This document shows, piece after piece, positions 57,001 to 64,000 of a stretch of 64,000 nucleotides of DNA. Under the pieces are notes generated by a model. The model was not told where the DNA came from and ran no database searches. It was given only the letters and a program-made list of their open reading frames with translations. Location: contig JAHCVI010000004.1 of the NCBI GenBank assembly GCA_019096155.1, positions 1,178,001 through 1,242,000 on the forward strand, given 5' to 3'. The position numbers were made by a program, and so were the translations under genes. The stretch comes from Staphylotrichum longicolle (Eukaryota > Ascomycota > Sordariomycetes > Sordariales > Chaetomiaceae). Every line of letters starts with the position of its first letter. The first letter of the stretch is position 1.

Positions 57001-57184
57001 AGGTCAACGAATACAGGTACCTATTCTCACAGTCCACTCACAAACCCACAACTCGCAATCACAGCATGATGCCAAAAAAGAACATGGATTTTCAATAAGA
57101 TTTTATTCTCCGATCACCAATCTCACCCCTACTCATAATCCCTTCCCCAACCCCTCTGGTACTAAGGTATGTACCCAACCCCGA

Positions 57185-57373
57185 TCAACGCCGGGAAGCC
57201 TCACGCCTGCGGCGCTGCCTCTCATCCCTCACACCGGCCCGTTCGTCCAGATCGCGGAACCTGTCGTTGTTAGAGCGGTTCTTGGAAGAGGAAGACCCCT
57301 TCTTCCCCTTGCCCTTCTTGCCCTTGGAGGGAGCGGGGGTGGGAACGCAGAAGAGGGTGGAGAAGAAGCCCAT
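57185..57373 (-). CDS. 62-aa basic microprotein with predicted N-myristoylation
   Basis: A single exon from ATG 57373 to TGA 57185-57187. The sequence starts MGFFSTLFC, a good N-myristoylation signal (Gly2, small polar residue at position 6), with Cys9 as a possible palmitoylation site. A lysine-glycine cluster follows (SKGKKGKGKKGSSSSK), then an Arg/Glu-rich helix to the end (ERQRRRREASRR). A lipid anchor plus a polybasic patch is the usual recipe for attachment to the inner face of the plasma membrane. The frame continues upstream to 57538, but that part is Pro/Thr-rich, leader-like and lacks the signal. I do not recognise a family; the function is unknown. Confidence 0.55.
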   Translation of the reverse strand: MGFFSTLFCVPTPAPSKGKKGKGKKGSSSSKNRSNNDRFRDLDERAGVRDERQRRRREASRR

Positions 57374-58120
57374 TTTGCTGGTAAGGGTGTGTGTGTTTGG
57401 TTGGTTTGGTATGAATATTGGTGTTGTTGTAGTCTTGGTGGGTGACTGATGCCGGATGATGGGGAGAAGGTGGATTGGATTCGGGACATGGAGAGGGCTT
57501 TTTATATTGGCGAGTATGGGAAGTCGAGGGATGAACAATGGGCTTGTGTTGAGACTGGGCGTCTTTGTTCTTTGGAGTGTACGAACTAGAAATAGTCTAG
57601 TCTATTAACGATCATGGACAGACAAAGATTTGGTGAGCACAGTAGTACGACCAATCATGGAGTGAAAGGAATTGTCTTTGAATGGCTGAGTTCAACACAC
57701 GCCATTCCACATGATGGTTACCATCTTCAGCGATGTTTACAGCAGCATTCCTGTCCCGTTCTTTGCTAGATCCTGAAACGGAGAAGGGGAATCCAAGTCA
57801 ACGGCAACAGAGCCCCGAGAAATGGTTTGTAGTGACCATCAGCGTGCCAGGAAACATAATCGCCATCCACTGCTTCCCAAGTTCCTTGAATGAGAGTTGT
57901 GGCGTGATGCGATCTTTGACAAAAGACCCATCGCTCCAGATACCGAGGTGTTCTCTGACGACCACACGGTGCATGGACTGAACAAGCAAGCAAGATATAC
58001 CACGTGCACCATAAAGCAGGTCAAGTTTGTTCAAAAATTATGATTCGCATCGCCGCGGTGAATGACACCAACCATCTAAGCCAGAGCTACTCCACCAAAC
58101 CATGCACCCATGCCCATCCC
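57374..58120. other. Spacer between microprotein and P450 genes
   Basis: The microprotein leader and the 3' UTR of the P450 gene. No other gene is seen. Confidence 0.4.
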
Positions 58121-59925
58121 TTAGTTCTCCGCCGCCTTGGCCCCCTTCTCGGGCATGACAATATCCCTGAGGGCAAACCTGGTAATGAAGTTGTTCTGCT
58201 TGACAAACCAGGCGTTGACAATTTCCCACTCTGAGTTGGGGTCGTCGAAGCGGATCTGTATTTGTTTCTCGTCAGTCTCATGCCCCCTGCAGCAACGGAG
58301 GAGCAAAAGGGGAAATAAAAAAACTTACCTCAAACCGCCGCAACATACTCGGCACCAGCTTATAAATCTCCAACAAGCTAATGTTCTTGCCAATGCACGT
58401 CCTGCTCCCCATGCCGAACTGCAGCATCTGCCCGTTCATGGCCTTGACCCGCGCCTCATCCCCCTCCCCTTGCACCTCCCACCGCTCGGGCCTGTACGCA
58501 TCCACGTCCTCGCCAAACACCCTCTCATCCCGGTGCAGCACCCACGCCGAGCACCCGACAATCGTGCCGCCGCCGATCCTCCGCCCGGCAATCTCCAGCC
58601 CGCCCTTGGGCACGATGCGCTCCATCGGCAGGCCGGGCGCTGGGTGCAGGCGGAACGCCTCCTTGACGCACATGTCGAGGTAGGGCAGGGTCTGGCTCTC
58701 GTGCCAGGTGACGAGCCCCGTCTCGTTATCACTAAACCGGCCCTCGCGCGCGGCGTCGTCGATCTCCTTGCGCAGCCGCGCCAGCGCGGAGGGGGTCTTG
58801 AGCAGGAAATAAAACACGGCGGAGAGGGAGATGGCGGTGGTCTCGGAGCCGGCAAAGGCCATGCTCACGGCCATGGTCTGGACGAGGGTGTCGGACATGA
58901 AGTCCGGGCGGGCCTCGCGGGCGGCGAGGAACTTGGAGAGCAGGTCGGGGGACTTGACGGTGGGCTTTTCCGAGGTGGGCAGGACGGGCTCGCCGTTCTC
59001 GAGCTCCGGGAGGCGCTCGGCCATGCGGGCGCGGGCGAACTTGGCGACGGGGAAGGTGGCGTCGAGGACGCCCCATTCGGAGAGCTTGAGGTAGATGGGG
59101 TTCTTGAGGAAGAGGCGGTCGAGGAGGGGGATTTGGCCAATCTTAAATGTGTTAGCTGGGGGGTGTTGCGTTTCGCTGGGAGGCTGATGCGAGGAAACAT
59201 ACCGGCGCGACGTAGAGGAAGAGCTTGGTGAGGTAGGCGACGATGCCGTCGACGTCCTCGTTCTTCTCGATGAAGCCGTGGCGTTTGCTGTAGGTGATCT
59301 CGCCGATGACATCAAAGGCGTAGAACTGCAGCCACTGGGTGAAGTCGCAGGTGCCCGGCTTGTCGATGAACAGGCGCTCCGTCTGCTTCAGGAACAGCTT
59401 GGTCGTGTTGTCGACAAACGGCTCGTACTGCACCAGGGCGGACATGGCAAAGGCCGAGTTGACGCAGCGGCGGAACTGCATGTGGAAGTCATTGTCGGTG
59501 GTGCTGAAGAGCGAGGGCAGCGAGTGGCCCTTGACCACGGACTGCTGGACGACGTAGAAGTCGGACTGTTGCAGAGTCAGCACTCCGCTCCGTTTCAGCC
59601 ACTTCGACATTTAACCCACCTTGATGAAGCCCTTGTTGAGCCCGTAGATGGTCTTCAGCGAGTCCGGGTCGGAAAAGGAGAGCGTGTTGGGGCCGAGACG
59701 GACCACGGGCCCGTACTTCTTGTGGAGGGCGATGTGCGACAGCTCAGGACGGCGTTTATAGACGTCCATGAACCTCCACCAGTCCGTCAGGGAGGCCAGG
59801 AAGGGGCCCGGGTACTTGTTCAGGCCATTGTGGTATCTGTTCCGCACCAGCCAGGCGACGACGGCGGCGAAGATGATGGGCAGCCAGTGTTGGCTCAAGA
59901 CCTGTATTATCTGGTCTGTTATCAT
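58121..59925 (-). CDS. Cytochrome P450, pisatin-demethylase-like
   Basis: Four exons (59925-59620, 59565-59203, 59141-58329, 58255-58121), all phase 0, give 538 aa. An N-terminal membrane anchor (IIQVLSQHWLPIIFAAVVAWLV) targets it to the ER. YPGPFLASLTDWWRFMDVY and YGPVVRLGPNTLSFSDPDSLKTIYG are typical of fungal P450s related to pisatin demethylase and benzoate hydroxylase. The I-helix oxygen-binding motif AGSETT is at about 320-325, ExxR (EAFR) at about 384-387 and the PERW motif after it. The heme loop FGMGSRTCIGKN places the axial Cys at about 472. All key residues are intact. The substrate is unknown. There is no neighbouring reductase or secondary-metabolite core gene, so it may act in detoxification or general metabolism. 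Confidence 0.92.
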
Positions 59926-62694
59926 TGTGCTGGGGGCCGGTCGGCGGGGCTTTCCTTGTTGAACAGGTCAGGCCAGCCACGTGAGCGGGAAGGTGTTGAA
60001 GGGGGAAGGGTGCGTGGCAGGTCACATAGGAGGGGGGGTGTATGCGAGGCTCTTTATCTTTAACGAGGCGTCCCCCGTGGGTGGGTTCCCGCCAGTGCCG
60101 AGCTGCACGGGGATCAGGTCGGGGTAGGCCGTCGAATAGCCACCCGACAGGCAGGACGAATCGGGCAGTAATCTATTTTGGTAGTCAATCTTGACAACAT
60201 GAGCAAGAGGGTCCCTGGCTGGCGGTCCTGGGCCAGCGATCCCGGCATCCACATAGCGGGAAGTTATTACGCTACTGTCCAAAGGTGGGAGTTAGCGCAA
60301 ACCCGGGAGTGAGACAGGGCCAGTTTGCTGGCCGTTTCCTGGTTTGTGTTTCCCAATTCGCGGGCGCGAGGAAGAGTGTGTGTCTATCCCCTTGGGGTGG
60401 GAGGAGACACATCCCGAGAGACGGCCGGTGTGTCCCCGTGACGAGAGAGTGTCCCGTAGCACTGGGTTAGGCGTTGCGTAGGATTCACTAACACAGCGGC
60501 GTCTTTGCCTAACAAGGAAACCGAGCAACTGGGACTGGGCCCGGCGCGGTCCCTCGACTCGGCAAACACTTTTGGGCGGGAAGGGGTTCGCAAAGAGAGT
60601 CTCAACCCACGTCATCAGTCGCGTATCAGGGGGCGGTGCCCCGTCGAGCCCGTCTCCGGTGGTCTGGGGCTGCAACAGGCGGTCGTTGGAACTGTATTGC
60701 CGGCGCCGGGGTGCACATGGACGGTGGGGCCGTGGAGCAACGGGTGCTTGTTCGCAGTGAGGGGGAGGGGCAGTGGCGGCCCCAGTGTCGCCCACCCCCA
60801 ATCTCCATCGGCAGATGTCAGGTCCAATCGCTCGCGTCAATTGCAGCCAGGGCGGGATCCCGCTGGCCTGGCCACGAGCTCCCGATGCCTTGGCAGCCAA
60901 ATAAGCCCCCGTTCTTCCCACGTCTTCGCCGTGTTCCCCGTCTCCACATGGACTTCCCGCCGTCTTGGCAGCGGTTGCATGCGGTTGTGAGCTGCAGCAG
61001 CCTCAGAGCACAGCGCGCTGGGGTGCCGGTGTGTTGGTGTGCTGGTGTGGGGAGGCTGTCAGCTGGTGGACACCCTCCGGGTGGCATCGCGGCATGTTAT
61101 CATCGACACAGCGAGAAGGGGTGGCTGAGCTGGCTTTCTGCGGGTTGTTCTGGAAACGTCAAGATGGCGTCCAAGGTGGTGTATTAAACTCAGAGATGGG
61201 ACTGAGCCCAGGTCGCACAAGCTGAGGTAAGGTAGTTTGGAACTGTGAGAAGGTGTCAGACACTCAACCCGGGTCGACATGCCGAAGCAGACATCTGTAA
61301 TAAGATGGCGCGATATCAATCAACGCACATGGCAGAAGCGCAGCACGCAGCAACGTCAAACGGTAGCGAGAAAGAAGCGCGCCAATCGCCAGAACCGCTG
61401 CATGTTGCAACAACAGAGCCGAGTTACTGTAGCTGCCGTCCGTCCTCGGCAAACCAAACAATCGTTCAAGACCAGAGTGTGCTGTGCTGTGCTGTGCTGT
61501 GCTGCGCTGCGCTCCTTCCTGCGTGTGCGCACCGCACAAGGCTGATCCGAAAACTGCAACGGGGCGATCGCCGCCGCCGTCTTCGACCGACCACGCTGCG
61601 ATCGATGTCCGCAACTCGCATTGCCGCCATCGTTGCCAGTGTTACATTGATCCCTCGACTAACCTCGCGCTTTCGCGCTCAACGACAAATCGGTTCCAAC
61701 AAGCCGAGGAGAGAGAAGCCTGATCATGCGTGCGTCCGTCTTGCTCATCGCCTGGGCTAGCCTCGCCGGGCACCACGGAAGCAGCACCCAGAAGACCAGA
61801 AGAGTGGTCGAAGCATGTGCCGAAGGCCGTGTTGTGTCGTGGCGCTAACCTCGCTGCAGCGTCTGTGGTTTCGTTTCTTGGAAGCATTCGGCAGATGATT
61901 TTGGGGCGGCTGCGCTCGGCCAGCGGCAGGGTTAGGGAATGGCTTATGTAAGAGAAAGCCACCCCCTGCCCCCTTTCTTCATCAACCAGAACAACACCCG
62001 GACAGCCAACACCACTTTGACCCATCGAAATTTGCAGTATTTGGGTATTCAGAAGGGCCAAAACCTTGATGACGCTGTTATGTGATGTCCATGCAAAACT
62101 ACCACTGATCTATGCAGTTGTACTGTACACCATGTATTCCACCCCTCCAGAGTCCCGGTTCAACCTCAAGCAAGCCCCTACTCCTACTCCGTGTGTCTGA
62201 TATGCTGTAATCCGCTGCCTTCAAGAGGTAGGGAACCAAATAAACAAAAAGAGAAAAAAAACGGAGAATACATTCCAAAATCCCAAACCAAAGAAACCTC
62301 CTCATCAAGTCCCAACCCTCCCCTTTCCCTTGCTCCCAGTCGTCTCCCGCGCCAAGCTCTCTTGCAACCGCTCCTCCAACGCCATTCTGCGCTCGCGCAC
62401 CACTTCCACCGGCACCACCCCCTCGCCCGTCACATACCGCACCTCTCCGCCGGGCAGGCTCGGGAGCGAAGCCGGCAGCCCAAACGCCAACTCCTCATTC
62501 GAGAACGCCCCCCTCCGACTCCGACTTCGCCTGTGGTTCCTGTGCGAAATCTTCTTGTCCACCCCCATCACGCGAAAACACCCCGCCGATGAAGACGAAT
62601 CGCTCGAGATCACCGCCTCCCCGCCCTCCTCTTCTGCAGGACCAGGAGCGGCGGCCTCGGGCCTCTCCAGCAGCACGCCACCCCCCAGGGCCCT
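59926..62694. other. About 2.7 kb without a firm gene
   Basis: Overlapping frames on both strands at 60500-61200 are GC-driven and share no features. A pentanucleotide repeat lies at 61479-61513. The right end (62305-62694) is open in the NCR1 frame beyond its stop codon (see findings). Confidence 0.4.
61479..61513 (+). repeat. Pentanucleotide microsatellite
   Basis: Five GTGCT units followed by two GCGCT units, 35 bases without interruption. Confidence 0.9.
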
Positions 62695-64000
62695 CTAGCC
62701 CTCCAGCAGCTCGTCCTCCGAGTCCGACTCGCCCTCGGGCACGAGCGCCCTGTACCGCCTGCTCGCCAGGTCCTCCTCGAGCCCGCCCTCGCTCTCCGGG
62801 TCGACGTACCCCTCCCCGCCGGCCAGCGACAGCGCGACGGGCAGGAACACGAGCGCGTGACTGGCCGCGAAGACGACCAGCGCGACCCACACGCGGAAGT
62901 AGTAAATCTCAAAGATCTTGCTGCGCGTGAACGCGAGCACCGTCACGCCGAGCACTTTCGTCACGGTGATGCCCGAGAAGACGCTGCCGCCCACGTTGGC
63001 GAGCGCGGTCCACGCCCGCGCGTCGCGCCCGCGGAACCGGTTCTTGGCCCGCTCCATGACGGTGCGCGAGGGGAACATGAAGGCGCGGGCGATGTGGGCG
63101 CAGAACTCGACGGCGATGCCGACGCAGATGATGAGGTTGACGAGGGAGACGGCGTTGAGGCTGACGCCCATCAGGGCCATGGCGCCGACGATGTCGACGA
63201 GGGCCATGATGACGGTGGCAGTGACGACGCCCGCGGTGAGGAGCGAGCCGAGCAGCAGCGACGAAACGACGAACACGATGCCGACGGCCGAGCCGAGGAG
63301 GGTCGCCGTCAGCCGGACGATGGTCGCGTACTGATCGAAGAAGATGTAGAAGACCGAGTAGGGGAAGACGGAGAGGCCGGTGCTGGCGCTGACGTCGTGC
63401 GCGATGCGGCGGGCCGAGGCGTAGGCCTTGATGAAGTCGTCCTGGCTGCGGAGCGGGGAGTGCATGGTGCGGAAATGGCTGGCGGTGATGGTGTCGCGGG
63501 CCGAGTCGACGATGACGGCGGAGCCGTAAGAGGCTTGGCCCGCGAGGGGGCAGTCCTCGTTGGTGGGCGAGTTGAGGAACCGCTTGAGATAGTGGACGAA
63601 CTCGTCGCCCTCGGGCATGCCAGCCAGGGTGATGTTCCAGGCCGGGTCGCGCCGCCAGAAGCAGGGCCTGCGCCGGTCGACGCAGCACGCTTCGTTGTCC
63701 GGGTTGAGCCACTGGAAGAAGTCGTCCATCCAGCCGGCCGTGGGCGACGAGATGTAGGACACCTCCTCGCGCTTCCGCTCCTGCTCGAGAATGTTGGTCA
63801 GGGACAGCTGCTCGCACGTGGTGAAGCGTGAGCAGATCTTCTGCTGCTGCTCCCTGCTGGTGCCGTTGAACTCGCGCGTGACAAAGTAGACGGGCGGGCC
63901 GGCGTCAAAGTAATCGTAGAGATCGTTAAAATAAGGGATGAGGTAAGAATCGTCGGGGATCGCGACGCGTTGGTCCAGACCAAGCTCGACCTCAGGCAGC
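62695..64000 (-). CDS. ncr1: Niemann-Pick C1 / NCR1 sterol transporter, 3' part
   Basis: The C-terminal 434 codons of an NPC1-type protein; the 5' part lies beyond the right edge. NPC1/Ncr1 moves sterols out of the vacuole/lysosome lumen with the help of NPC2. Visible are the end of the second luminal domain (PYFNDLYDYFDAGPPVYFV, CSRFTTCEQL, a Cys-rich CCVDRRRPCFW segment, NSPTNEDCPLAGQASYG) and the final resistance-nodulation-division-like membrane block. Its helices are ATLLGSAVGIVFVVSSLLLGS, VVTATVIMALVDIVGAMALMG, VSLVNLIICVGIAVEFCAHIARAF, a later one around GVTVLAFT and VWVALVVFAASHALVFLPVAL. An acidic tail (GESDSEDELLEG) ends at TAG 62695-62697. The frame stays open for another 130 codons after this stop. 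Confidence 0.93.
   Translation of the reverse strand, partial: LPEVELGLDQRVAIPDDSYLIPYFNDLYDYFDAGPPVYFVTREFNGTSREQQQKICSRFTTCEQLSLTNILEQERKREEVSYISSPTAGWMDDFFQWLNPDNEACCVDRRRPCFWRRDPAWNITLAGMPEGDEFVHYLKRFLNSPTNEDCPLAGQASYGSAVIVDSARDTITASHFRTMHSPLRSQDDFIKAYASARRIAHDVSASTGLSVFPYSVFYIFFDQYATIVRLTATLLGSAVGIVFVVSSLLLGSLLTAGVVTATVIMALVDIVGAMALMGVSLNAVSLVNLIICVGIAVEFCAHIARAFMFPSRTVMERAKNRFRGRDARAWTALANVGGSVFSGITVTKVLGVTVLAFTRSKIFEIYYFRVWVALVVFAASHALVFLPVALSLAGGEGYVDPESEGGLEEDLASRRYRALVPEGESDSEDELLEG

Larger units (their letters stand above)
53221..57184. other. About 4 kb upstream of the xylanase without a supported gene
   Basis: Apart from the motifs listed, only short frames are present, the longest being 55574-56068 on the plus strand with no recognisable domain. 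CCCCGGATTTCC-like short repeats occur at 53859-53935. Confidence 0.4.

Noticed and set aside
60505..61187. Overlapping 160-180-codon frames on both strands
   Set aside because: Several frames are open at once because of GC content, and none has coherent features.

Overview
The window comes from the nuclear genome of a filamentous ascomycete, most likely a sordariomycete and perhaps of the Sordariales/Chaetomiaceae type. The evidence is short (about 50-190 nt) spliceosomal introns with GT(A/G)NGT donors, a moderately GC-rich coding style, a BRCT-Myb-Myb-RCT Rap1, fungal STAND/NLR-type genes, a GH11 xylanase with XlnR-type promoter motifs, and a pisatin-demethylase-like P450. No species can be named from the sequence alone. 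Exon borders given below were read by eye from splice signals, frame and protein continuity.

Layout. 0-15 kb is gene-poor: a doubtful Pro-rich gene (0.4-1.3 kb), a 693-aa low-complexity acidic protein (3.4-5.5 kb), a tRNA-like element with an extended terminal helix (5.9-6.1 kb), a 41-aa RanBP2-type zinc-finger microprotein (7.7 kb), an APH-family kinase (8.9-9.8 kb) and a C2H2-like protein whose zinc module looks cut short (12.5-13.4 kb). 15-24 kb is a compact housekeeping block: telomere protein rap1 (-), DHHC palmitoyltransferase swf1 (+, carrying two single-base frame breaks), a mitochondrial EngB-type GTPase (-) and the ATP-synthase assembly factor fmc1 (+), the last two divergent from one short promoter. 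24-27 kb is a 1195-aa coiled-coil protein of unknown function. After 3.4 kb without a clear gene come the Hsp90 co-chaperone aha1 (30.8-32.1 kb), a nitrilase-family gene with two frame breaks (32.5-33.6 kb), an SRPK-like predicted pseudokinase (34.4-36.0 kb) and a beta-lactamase-like esterase (37.5-38.7 kb).

39-51 kb holds two large divergent STAND NTPase genes: a 2151-aa protein with a helical N-terminus, P-loop, long TPR-like region and polyglutamine tracts, and a 1008-aa protein combining a SesB-like alpha/beta hydrolase with a NACHT domain. This pair has the architecture of fungal non-self recognition / NLR-like genes. The right side has a tRNA-Ser(CGA), the GH11 xylanase, a 62-aa putative myristoylated microprotein, the P450, and the 3' end of a Niemann-Pick C1 (NCR1) gene that runs off the right edge.

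The most unusual signals are the Rap1 gene with telomere-repeat-like DNA just upstream of its own start, the pseudokinase with both catalytic aspartates replaced, the tRNA-like element, the repeated single-base frame breaks in swf1 and the nitrilase, and an in-frame open extension beyond the NCR1 stop codon.
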